The notes under the pieces are model-generated. The model was given only the letters and a program-made list of their open reading frames with translations, made no database searches and was not told the origin of the DNA. Shown in pieces: positions 1-5,620 of a stretch of 5,620 nt of DNA; positions within the stretch are counted from its first letter, which is position 1, and each line of letters starts with the position of its first letter. Where the stretch lies: contig CAINOM010000479.1 of the NCBI GenBank assembly GCA_903851455.1, positions 1 to 5,620 on the forward strand. The letters are read 5' to 3'. The translations under genes and the position numbers were made by a program. The DNA is from an uncultured Bacteroidota bacterium (GTDB taxonomy: Bacteria; Bacteroidota; Bacteroidia; Chitinophagales; Chitinophagaceae).

Positions 1-1301
1 ACCAGCAGATCATTGTCAAAATTGCCTTTTCTTAAGTTGGTGATCTCACCCAGCATCAGGTCTTTCACCTCGTCGAGACTCTGTCCCATTGTAGGTGTGC
101 CCTGCAGGTTCATGTATCCATAGTCAATAAGTATGTCTGCACTTGCAGATGCACGAAGCAGCTTCTGTTTCTTTACCAGGTTCAGATCTATCAGGCCCGC
201 GCGGCCGTTAGTGAGTATCTGCCCCACCAGGTCTGCCAGTAATGCATCCTTTGAGTGGACACCCGGCAGGCGATAGCCTATAGCCACAAACTCCGCATCG
301 GGACCGTACACTTCCTTTGTTATTGGCGATGTGATCGGCGCTTCCGGCTTAAAAGTGTATTCTGGTATTTTCTTCGACTTCATACCAGAGAAGTAATTGT
401 CTACCTTCTTTATCATTTCGTCCGGATCGAAATCACCGGATACGATAACACCCATATTATTGGGCACGTAATAGGTCTCGAAGTACTTCCTGATCTCCAG
501 CAGCGATGGGTTTTTCAGATGCTCAATAGTGCCTATCGTCGTCTGCTTACCGTAGTTATGGTTCAGGAACAGATTGGCCAGCATCAGCTCAGATACTTTT
601 CTGCCGTCATTGTCCAGCGTACGGTTCTTTTCTTCATACACAGCCTCCAGCTCGGTATGGAAGATACGGAACACCGGGTCCTTAAACCGCTCTGCCTGTA
701 CTCTCAGGAATTTATCAGCCGCATTTGCCGGCACATCTTCGGTGTATACTGTCTGCTCAAATGAAGTGAACGCATTCGTGCCCTTCGCACCCATGGACGA
801 CATCATTTTGTCATACTCATTGGCTATGGCCCACTTAGCTGCCAGTCCCGACACTGAATCTATGCGATGATAAATAGCAGTACGCTTTGCCTCATCGGTA
901 GTATGGTTGTATTCCTCGTAAAGTGCATTTATTTTATTCAGCAGCGGCTCTTCCTTGCTCCAGTCCAGTGAGCCATAGTTCTGTGTACCCTTGAACATCA
1001 TATGCTCCAGGTAGTGTGCCAGGCCTGTGTGATCGGCCGGATCGGTCTTACTCCCCGCCTTGGTAGCAATATAAAAATGCATGCGCGGTTCCTTATGCGT
1101 AGGGCTCAGTATCACTGTGAGGCCATTTCCCAGTTTGTAGAACCGCGACTGCATCGGGTCATTGGTCACATAACGGTAGCTATACCCACCCGACTTTGCA
1201 TCTTTCCATTGATATTTCGCCTCATCACCTTTGTCTTTTGCAGACACAACATTTGTCGCAACAAGACATGCCAATAGCAGGTAAACTTTTACTGATCTCA
1301 T
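1..1301 (-). CDS. M16 (insulinase-like) zinc metallopeptidase, exported, 3'-truncated by window edge
   Basis: I translated 433 residues from the ATG at 1301-1299; the frame stays open to the left edge, so the C-terminal part is missing. Residues 1-21 look like a type I signal peptide (basic MRSVK, hydrophobic VYLLLACLVA, then VSA before KD), which implies export to the periplasm or envelope. The M16 N-terminal domain starts near residue 53. The inverted zinc motif HYLEH is at residues 96-100, with His96 and His100 as zinc ligands and Glu99 as catalytic base. The third ligand is probably Glu224 in ELEAVYEE (217-224). About 124 residues separate His100 from Glu224, against roughly 76 in classical members, because of a charged helical insert at about 117-165. 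TNAFTSFEQTVY (175-186) and the M16 C-domain-like part from about 260 (YYVPNNMGVIVSGDF, 277-291) support the family. Full-length relatives usually carry a second, non-catalytic M16 half. It is transcribed away from the HPt-FIST-kinase operon. Substrate unknown; peptide or protein turnover is a family-level guess. Confidence 0.93.
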   Translation of the reverse strand, partial: MRSVKVYLLLACLVATNVVSAKDKGDEAKYQWKDAKSGGYSYRYVTNDPMQSRFYKLGNGLTVILSPTHKEPRMHFYIATKAGSKTDPADHTGLAHYLEHMMFKGTQNYGSLDWSKEEPLLNKINALYEEYNHTTDEAKRTAIYHRIDSVSGLAAKWAIANEYDKMMSSMGAKGTNAFTSFEQTVYTEDVPANAADKFLRVQAERFKDPVFRIFHTELEAVYEEKNRTLDNDGRKVSELMLANLFLNHNYGKQTTIGTIEHLKNPSLLEIRKYFETYYVPNNMGVIVSGDFDPDEMIKKVDNYFSGMKSKKIPEYTFKPEAPITSPITKEVYGPDAEFVAIGYRLPGVHSKDALLADLVGQILTNGRAGLIDLNLVKKQKLLRASASADILIDYGYMNLQGTPTMGQSLDEVKDLMLGEITNLRKGNFDNDLL

Positions 1302-1544
1302 AATTGTTTGTTTGAACGAGGTACAAATTAGAAAAAATACGTGGAAACCCATCTATTCCGCCTTGGTAGTTTCAATTTCCTTAATTTAAAGAATTTTTTT
1401 TATCTCTCATATTCCTCTAATAAAGAATTAATTATGCAAAACGTGCTATATTTAAAACACGATTTTGTTCGCCGGACATAAATTGATGTCTATACACCCA
1501 CTTTTTTGGAACTGAAACATAGGGATGCCTGTACTTTATTGATT
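1302..1544. other. Divergent intergenic region between the M16 peptidase and the HPt-FIST-kinase operon
   Basis: This stretch of 243 bp is A/T-rich, notably around 1378-1460, and separates two divergently transcribed units, so it should contain promoters for both. The minus-strand gene is preceded by an A-rich leader (revcomp of 1302-1313, AAACAAACAATT) with no Shine-Dalgarno sequence, as is usual in Bacteroidota. No tRNA, long repeat or riboswitch-like fold was recognised. A TTG at 1506 opens the HPt frame earlier than the preferred ATG at 1545; an in-frame TAA at 1479-1481 limits any further extension. Confidence 0.6.
1447..1454 (+). promoter_or_regulatory. Possible Bacteroidota-type -7 promoter element for the HPt-FIST-kinase operon
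   Basis: TATATTTA matches the Bacteroidota -7 consensus TAnnTTTG except at the last base. It lies about 90 nt before the preferred HPt start, a plausible leader length. No TTG is present at the expected -33 spacing; only TTA occurs near 1428-1430. The call is therefore weak, and it is based on a short degenerate motif in A/T-rich DNA. Confidence 0.25.
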
Positions 1545-1883
1545 ATGCTGTACGACCTTACCGAATTAAGATCGCTTTTTGGTGAAGACACTGATGCGCT
1601 CCATGAATTGTTGAGCAATTTTAGCGTAGACGCAACCGCTTCAATAGATAACATTAACCAGGCATGCCTTACAGGTGATATTCCGGTGATCAAGGCTGAA
1701 CTTCACAAGTTTATGGGAATGGTCACCAGTCTGCATATTGCAAGCATTATAGACGTACTAAAAAATATAGAACGGGAAATAAACGAACGAGGGCTCGATG
1801 ACGCTAACCTCGCCAGCATCAAATTGATAACGGATACAATAAGGAAAGTGATTACCCACCTCAAAAACGAAACGATCGCTTAG
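1545..1883 (+). CDS. Single-domain histidine phosphotransfer (HPt) protein
   Basis: This 112-residue protein has no other domain and no membrane segment, so it is cytoplasmic. HPt proteins are four-helix bundles that shuttle phosphate between receiver domains. The start LYDLTELRSLFGED and the helix ALHELLSNF resemble the opening of typical HPt domains. The phosphoacceptor is probably His54 in AELHKFMG, followed by a helix ending LKNIEREI, where HPt domains usually have a conserved Glu. The Lys commonly found three residues after the active His is Met57 here, while Gly58 is kept. I chose ATG 1545 because homology to HPt domains begins right there; a TTG at 1506 would add 13 residues with no family likeness. 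No Shine-Dalgarno is visible. The stop is 8 nt before the FIST gene, and the hybrid kinase two genes on ends in a receiver but lacks an HPt, so this protein is its likely phosphate acceptor. The onward response regulator is not in the window. Confidence 0.82.
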   Translation: MLYDLTELRSLFGEDTDALHELLSNFSVDATASIDNINQACLTGDIPVIKAELHKFMGMVTSLHIASIIDVLKNIEREINERGLDDANLASIKLITDTIRKVITHLKNETIA

Positions 1884-1891
1884 ATACGATT

Positions 1892-3034
1892 ATGGAAATA
1901 CAACAACATGCTTTTTCCAACGGCGCGTGGAACGATATTGCCTCGCCAGGTATAAAGAATAAAGACAAAGCTAACCTCGTGCTGGTATTTGGCAATGCCG
2001 CGCTCCTCACCCAACAGGCAAACTTCGACTATCTCAGAAATCAATATCCTGCTGCCGACCTCGTGTTTGCATCCACCGCTGGTGAGATCGCCCAGGGCCA
2101 TGTTCTTGACAACAGTATTATTGCTACCGCAATTGCTTTTGACAAAACACGCACACGGGCTTTATCGTTGGCACTGGGCAGCGGTTGCAATAGTTATGAA
2201 GCCGGCCAACGGCTATTTGACCAATTGCAAAGCGATGCCCTCTGCTATATGTTCATAGTGAGCGACGGTATCCACATAAATGGCAGTGAGCTGGTGTCTG
2301 GTCTTAATAGTGCCAATTTCAAGAATATTCCCATTACCGGCGGCCTGGCCAGCGATGAAGACAAGTTTAAGTCAACCGTGACCGGGCTTAACTGCATACC
2401 CGGCGAGGGAAACGTTGTGGCGGTAGGCTTCTACGGCACAGACCTTTTAGTCGGGCACGGCTCTATAGGCGGCTGGGAGGAATTCGGCTATGAACGGACA
2501 ATAACCAAATCATTCAAGAATGTGCTCTACCAGATAGATGGCAAAAGCGCACTCAGCCTGTACAAAGAGTACCTGGGCGACTATGTGAAAGAGCTACCCG
2601 GCTCTGCATTACTTTTCCCGCTTTCTCTTAAAGATGCAGGAAACGATATGCCACTGGTAAGAACGATACTTGCTGTTAATGAAGAAGAGGATAGCATGAC
2701 ATTTGCCGGCAATATGCCGGAAGGCAGCAAAGTGAAACTAATGAAAGGAAATTTTGGCAAGCTGATACAGGCTGCCGCCGATGCTTCCGAGATCTCAGTA
2801 GCAAAATTCAACGATGCTGAACCAGACCTGGTGATCCTCATAAGCTGCGTTGGCCGGAAGATAATTTTGCAGAAGAGGATAGACGAAGAAGTAGAAGCCA
2901 CCGGGGAGGTCTTTGGGCCCGCGGTGAATGTCGCCGGCTTTTATTCATACGGCGAAATTACACCTCTGAAGTCGGACACTAAATGTGAATTACACAATCA
3001 AACAATGACCATTACGGCTTTTAAAGAATTATAA
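1892..3034 (+). CDS. FIST-domain (FIST_N + FIST_C) ligand-sensing protein, NosP-like
   Basis: This 380-residue soluble protein has no signal peptide or membrane helix. FIST_N spans roughly residues 25-220 and FIST_C roughly 225-375. Visible family motifs are FASTAGEI (59-66), SDGIHING (124-131), GGLASD (150-155), GSIGGWEEFGYERTITKS (190-207), VLYQIDGKSALSLYKEYLG (211-229), SCVGRK (318-323), GFYSYGEITP (349-358) and CELHNQTMTITAF (365-377). FIST domains are sensory modules proposed to bind small ligands; a studied subgroup, NosP of Pseudomonas, Legionella, Vibrio and Shewanella, binds haem and NO and regulates a hybrid kinase encoded beside it. The gene order here fits that pattern, but haem binding is only inference. 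Histidines present are His6, His70, His128, His189 and His368, any of which would have to supply a ligand. It lies 8 nt after the HPt stop and 14 nt before the kinase start, implying one operon. Length is normal for a two-part FIST protein with no fused output domain. Family assignment is firm; ligand is unknown. Confidence 0.92.
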   Translation: MEIQQHAFSNGAWNDIASPGIKNKDKANLVLVFGNAALLTQQANFDYLRNQYPAADLVFASTAGEIAQGHVLDNSIIATAIAFDKTRTRALSLALGSGCNSYEAGQRLFDQLQSDALCYMFIVSDGIHINGSELVSGLNSANFKNIPITGGLASDEDKFKSTVTGLNCIPGEGNVVAVGFYGTDLLVGHGSIGGWEEFGYERTITKSFKNVLYQIDGKSALSLYKEYLGDYVKELPGSALLFPLSLKDAGNDMPLVRTILAVNEEEDSMTFAGNMPEGSKVKLMKGNFGKLIQAAADASEISVAKFNDAEPDLVILISCVGRKIILQKRIDEEVEATGEVFGPAVNVAGFYSYGEITPLKSDTKCELHNQTMTITAFKEL

Positions 3035-3048
3035 AATCCCGGTACAAA

Positions 3049-4566
3049 ATGTCGTACAATAAAATACTGAAGAAGCAAATAGCACGCTACCTGCCTAAGG
3101 AATACCATGAGGCAAAGGACCTCACTGAGTTCCTGGAATCGATAAGTGATAATTACGACTCTTTCGACAGGGATAAGAAAATTATTGAAAATGCATTCAT
3201 TGTCAGTGAAAAGGAGTTCAACGAAGTAGTTGAAAATTTGAAGAGTCAGAATGAGATCCGCCTGAAATCGATATCTGAGCTGAAGGATGCTATTGCTGCT
3301 ATTGATGCCGGCTTGCTAGACGGCGTTACAGATTCCGACGACGACATTCTCAACATTATAACACTGCTGAAGGAGCAGATAAGGAAAACAAAAGAACTGG
3401 AAAGACATCTTACCGAATCTAAAAACATCGCAGAGAAAACTGCCCGGGCCAAGAGCGACTTCCTGTCGACCATGAGCCATGAGATCAGGACTCCGCTTAA
3501 TGCGATCATCGGGTACATTCACCTGCTGAAGCAGGAAAACCCTATGCCTTCCCAGGTAGAATATCTCGACATCCTGCAGATCTCTTCGAAAAATCTGCTT
3601 TCACTGGTCAATGATATTCTTGATTTCAACAAAATTGAAGAAAACAAGATCGTGTTTGCCAGCAGCGACATTGAGATACGCAAACTGCTCAACGAGATCA
3701 AGATGGCCAATAAGATAATGGCCGATGAGCAGGGCAATACCATCAAAATAATGGTAGATGAAGACATCCCTAAATACCTGGTCGGCGATACAACCCGACT
3801 GGCGCAGGTTTTTAACAATCTTGTCTCCAACGCCATTAAGTTTACCACCAATGGCCGCATCACTGTCGAGTTGCAGCTAAAGGCACAGCAGGAAAACAAT
3901 TCTGTTATCGACTTTTCGATCTCAGATACGGGTATCGGTATTAACGAGGAAAGTCAAAAGCATATATTCCACCGTTTTACACAGGCCCACAAGTATATTA
4001 CGCGTGAATACGGCGGCACCGGGCTTGGACTTGCCATTATTCAGAAGCTGCTCAAGCTCATGGGTAGTGACATACAGGTGAAAAGCACAATCGGCGTCGG
4101 CTCAACTTTCTATTTCACGCTTACACTGCCCAAGAGCAGCCTGCAGGAGGGCGTAGAGATAGACCTGGGATCAGAAAAGCTGCTGCTCGATGGCGTAAGG
4201 ATCTTGCTCGTTGAGGACATTACCTACAATGCAATGCTGGCCAAAAAGATGCTTACCAACTGGAACGCTCATGTCACCATTGCTGACAACGGCCTCAAAG
4301 CAGTAGAAAAAGTAAAGACGGAGGAGTTCGACATCATACTTATGGATGTGCAGATGCCCATAATGGACGGAATAACAGCCACCAAGGAGATCAGGAAGTT
4401 CAACCCGGAAATCTGTATTTTCCCGCTGACGGCAGCTGTCGATGCCGAGATCCAGGCCGAATTTGCTGACCTGGGCGCAAAGGAATTTATCCTAAAACCC
4501 ATAAATCCCGACTCGCTCCGCAAGACACTGTTGAAATGGTATAATTCGAGAGTGGTTAAGAATTAA
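3049..4566 (+). CDS. Soluble hybrid sensor histidine kinase (HisKA-HATPase-receiver), NahK/ErcS'-like partner of FIST
   Basis: This 505-residue protein has no membrane segment and no PAS or GAF domain that I can recognise. Residues 1-75 form a helical region with the pattern SFDRDKKIIENAF..SEKEFNEVVENL (38-64), similar to the N-terminus of kinases encoded next to FIST proteins; a probable coiled coil follows (about 100-138). HisKA has SHEIRTPLNAIIGY (143-156) with phosphoacceptor His144. The ATPase domain shows the N box (NNLVSNAIKF, 256-265), G1 (DTGIG, 293-297), F box (FHRF, 307-310) and G2 (GGTGLGL, 322-328). The receiver has acidic pair Glu389/Asp390, phosphoacceptor Asp433 (LMDVQMP), Thr461 and Lys483 (ILKP), all intact, so both activities should work. 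Expected flow is His144 to Asp433 to the separate HPt protein at the start of the operon. With no sensor of its own, input probably comes from the FIST protein. The start codon is preceded by an A-rich leader without Shine-Dalgarno. Confidence 0.95.
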   Translation: MSYNKILKKQIARYLPKEYHEAKDLTEFLESISDNYDSFDRDKKIIENAFIVSEKEFNEVVENLKSQNEIRLKSISELKDAIAAIDAGLLDGVTDSDDDILNIITLLKEQIRKTKELERHLTESKNIAEKTARAKSDFLSTMSHEIRTPLNAIIGYIHLLKQENPMPSQVEYLDILQISSKNLLSLVNDILDFNKIEENKIVFASSDIEIRKLLNEIKMANKIMADEQGNTIKIMVDEDIPKYLVGDTTRLAQVFNNLVSNAIKFTTNGRITVELQLKAQQENNSVIDFSISDTGIGINEESQKHIFHRFTQAHKYITREYGGTGLGLAIIQKLLKLMGSDIQVKSTIGVGSTFYFTLTLPKSSLQEGVEIDLGSEKLLLDGVRILLVEDITYNAMLAKKMLTNWNAHVTIADNGLKAVEKVKTEEFDIILMDVQMPIMDGITATKEIRKFNPEICIFPLTAAVDAEIQAEFADLGAKEFILKPINPDSLRKTLLKWYNSRVVKN

Positions 4567-4745
4567 AAACTGCCGGTATTGCTACCTGGAACCGGGCTAT
4601 TGTTCCCGCATTATACTTGCCTGCACCTAACCGTCGTCCCACTTTCCTTTTCCTTTCGCCCGGGCTTAGGCGCATCCTACATGCAAACAACGCACCAATG
4701 GTTGTTATGGCACTATATTACTATCCTCATTTAAAAATCACTTTT
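4567..4745. other. Spacer between the kinase gene and the acyl-CoA dehydrogenase gene
   Basis: The 179 bp hold no convincing gene. A pyrimidine-rich stretch lies at about 4636-4660, ending in the 8-bp palindrome GCCCGGGC (4658-4665); it may be structural but has no assigned role. The reading frame of the downstream dehydrogenase is open from 4560 onward, giving two extra in-frame ATGs at 4698 and 4707. No clear promoter with both -33 and -7 elements was found; TATATTAC at 4714-4721 is a partial -7 match without a spaced TTG. The length suggests the dehydrogenase is a separate transcription unit. Confidence 0.5.
4573..4589 (+). terminator. Weak hairpin just after the kinase stop, possible operon terminator
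   Basis: CCGGTA (4573-4578) can pair with TACCTGG (4583-4589) across a 4-nt loop if one T bulges. It begins 7 nt after the kinase TAA. An overlapping alternative stem pairs GGAAC (4588-4592) with GTTCC (4602-4606). Neither is followed by a run of T, so neither is a standard intrinsic terminator. It could instead mark or stabilise a 3' end, or be chance. Confidence 0.2.
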
Positions 4746-5620
4746 ATGTCTTCCGTATTCTCAAAGATCAGGCAAGCCTACTACCTTTTTAAGGAAATAG
4801 ATATAGATGTTTTAGAGAGACTGGCAAAAAAAGTTGACCTGCCGGCGGTGATGAAAAACGTAAGCGCCCTCGACGACAAGCAGCTTAACGGCCTTATGAA
4901 AATGCTAAGCGGTAATGCCCGGCATAAGGAGCTGCCACCCATAGACGCGGATTTTTATCACCTGTCTCATACACTTACGGATGAGGAGCGGGCCATACAG
5001 CTGAGAGTAAGGGCTTTTATGGAAACAGAGGTGCAGCCTATAGTTAATAATTACTGGTTAAAAGCCGAATTTCCTTTTGAGTTAATACCAAAGATTGCCG
5101 CACTTAATATCTGCGGCACCACCTATAAAGGTTACGGTTGCCCCGGCTACTCTCACTTACTTGAGGGCATTTTGGCTATGGAAATGGCGAGGGTAGATGT
5201 TTCCATGGCCACTTTTTTCGGGGTGCAGAGCGGGCTAGCCATGGGATCTATATATCTTTTAGGCTCCGAGGAACAAAAAAATGAGTGGCTGCCTAAAATG
5301 CAGCAAATGAAACTGATCGGTGCTTTCGGCCTTACCGAGCCTGAAGTAGGCTCTGCTGTGGCAGGCGGTCTTACTACCACGGCCCGGCACGTGGGCAATA
5401 AATGGATATTGAATGGACAAAAGAAATGGATAGGCAATGCCACCTTCGCAGATGTTACCGTGATCTGGGCCCGCGATATTGCCACTGACCAGGTAAAAGG
5501 TTTCCTGGTAAGAAAAGGCACACCAGGCTTTACCGCAGAGAAGATACAGGATAAAATGGCGCTGCGCATTGTTCAGAATGCACTCATAACCCTTACAGAC
5601 TGCGAGGTGACCGAGGCCGA
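4746..5620 (+). CDS. Acyl-CoA dehydrogenase, glutaryl-CoA dehydrogenase/ACX4-like, 3'-truncated by window edge
   Basis: The ATG at 4746 opens a frame that runs 291 codons to the right edge without a stop. The protein is an FAD-dependent acyl-CoA dehydrogenase, which would oxidise an acyl-CoA to the 2-enoyl-CoA in fatty-acid or amino-acid breakdown in the cytoplasm. Visible markers are LTDEERAIQLRVRAFMETEV (77-96), KAEFPFELIPK (106-116), YGCPG (130-134), the FAD/substrate loop FGLTEPEVGS (194-203), NGQKKWIGNATFADV (223-237) and the ALRIVQN segment (272-278). The pattern is closest, from memory, to the glutaryl-CoA dehydrogenase branch and especially plant short-chain oxidase ACX4. The catalytic Glu and C-terminal helical domain lie outside the window. 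About 63 residues precede the usual start of the fold, a helical extension of unknown role. The Asp usual after the loop GS is Ala204. In-frame ATGs at 4707 and 4698 could lengthen it by 13 or 16 residues; I prefer 4746 because of its A/T-rich leader, but this is undecided. Dehydrogenase versus oxidase, and the chain length used, cannot be told. Confidence 0.92.
   Translation, partial: MSSVFSKIRQAYYLFKEIDIDVLERLAKKVDLPAVMKNVSALDDKQLNGLMKMLSGNARHKELPPIDADFYHLSHTLTDEERAIQLRVRAFMETEVQPIVNNYWLKAEFPFELIPKIAALNICGTTYKGYGCPGYSHLLEGILAMEMARVDVSMATFFGVQSGLAMGSIYLLGSEEQKNEWLPKMQQMKLIGAFGLTEPEVGSAVAGGLTTTARHVGNKWILNGQKKWIGNATFADVTVIWARDIATDQVKGFLVRKGTPGFTAEKIQDKMALRIVQNALITLTDCEVTEA

Noticed and set aside
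255..870. Two overlapping plus-strand open frames of 169 and 98 codons
   Set aside because: They are antisense to the M16 peptidase, whose minus-strand translation shows clear family motifs across this stretch; their products match nothing I know.
1264..1301. Possible lipobox (LLAC, Cys12) in the M16 signal peptide
   Set aside because: The hydrophobic core before Cys12 would be only about six residues, and a better type I site (VSA before Lys22) lies further on; a lipoprotein is not excluded but less likely.
2706..2720. Perfect 6-bp inverted repeat CCGGCA/TGCCGG with a 3-nt loop
   Set aside because: It sits inside FIST coding sequence in a normal reading frame; such a short repeat is expected by chance and no function is suggested.
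2581..2901. Minus-strand open frame of 106 codons inside the FIST gene
   Set aside because: It lies opposite a well-conserved FIST_C region and its Ser-rich product is typical of antisense shadows.
4681..4734. 17-codon open frame starting ATG CAA ACA before the dehydrogenase
   Set aside because: It is very short, has no visible ribosome-binding context and no recognisable product; it fits chance.
5153..5569. Minus-strand open frame of 138 codons at the right edge
   Set aside because: It is antisense to the acyl-CoA dehydrogenase, whose plus-strand motifs (FGLTEP, KKWIGNATFAD) are unmistakable.
1..5620. CRISPR arrays, insertion sequences, tRNA or rRNA genes, phage or defence genes
   Set aside because: No spaced direct repeats, transposase-like frames, terminal inverted repeats or RNA gene signatures were seen anywhere in the window.

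Overview
The window looks like chromosomal DNA from a member of the Bacteroidota, perhaps a Chitinophaga- or Sphingobacterium-like lineage. Start codons lack Shine-Dalgarno sequences and follow A/T-rich leaders. The long M16 peptidase, the FIST protein and the ACX4-like acyl-CoA dehydrogenase all have the look of that phylum. This placement is inference from sequence style; there is no rRNA or marker gene to confirm it.

Layout: (1) Positions 1-1301, minus strand, hold the N-terminal 433 residues of an exported M16 zinc peptidase whose 3' end lies beyond the left edge. (2) A divergent, A/T-rich intergenic region (1302-1544) must hold promoters for both directions. (3) Positions 1545-4566, plus strand, form a tight three-gene cluster: a single-domain histidine phosphotransfer (HPt) protein, a FIST-domain sensor protein, and a soluble hybrid histidine kinase. 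The gaps are 8 and 14 nt, so this is almost certainly one operon. (4) A 179-bp spacer (4567-4745) has weak hairpins and a pyrimidine-rich stretch but no convincing gene. (5) Positions 4746-5620, plus strand, hold the N-terminal 291 residues of an acyl-CoA dehydrogenase, cut by the right edge.

The operon is the main interest. The FIST protein has no output domain, and the kinase has no membrane segment and no recognisable sensor domain of its own. The likely arrangement is that FIST senses a small ligand and controls the kinase, which passes phosphate from His144 to its own receiver Asp433 and then to His54 of the separate HPt protein. The same parts occur in the Pseudomonas aeruginosa nitric-oxide pathway, where the FIST haemoprotein NosP is encoded beside the hybrid kinase NahK (ErcS'), which signals through HptB. 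The window therefore probably holds a Bacteroidota counterpart of a NosP/NahK/HPt relay, with its HPt gene inside the operon and its final response regulator missing from the window. The ligand, including whether it is haem and NO, cannot be read from the sequence. The flanking peptidase and dehydrogenase look like ordinary housekeeping or accessory metabolism with no evident link to the relay.
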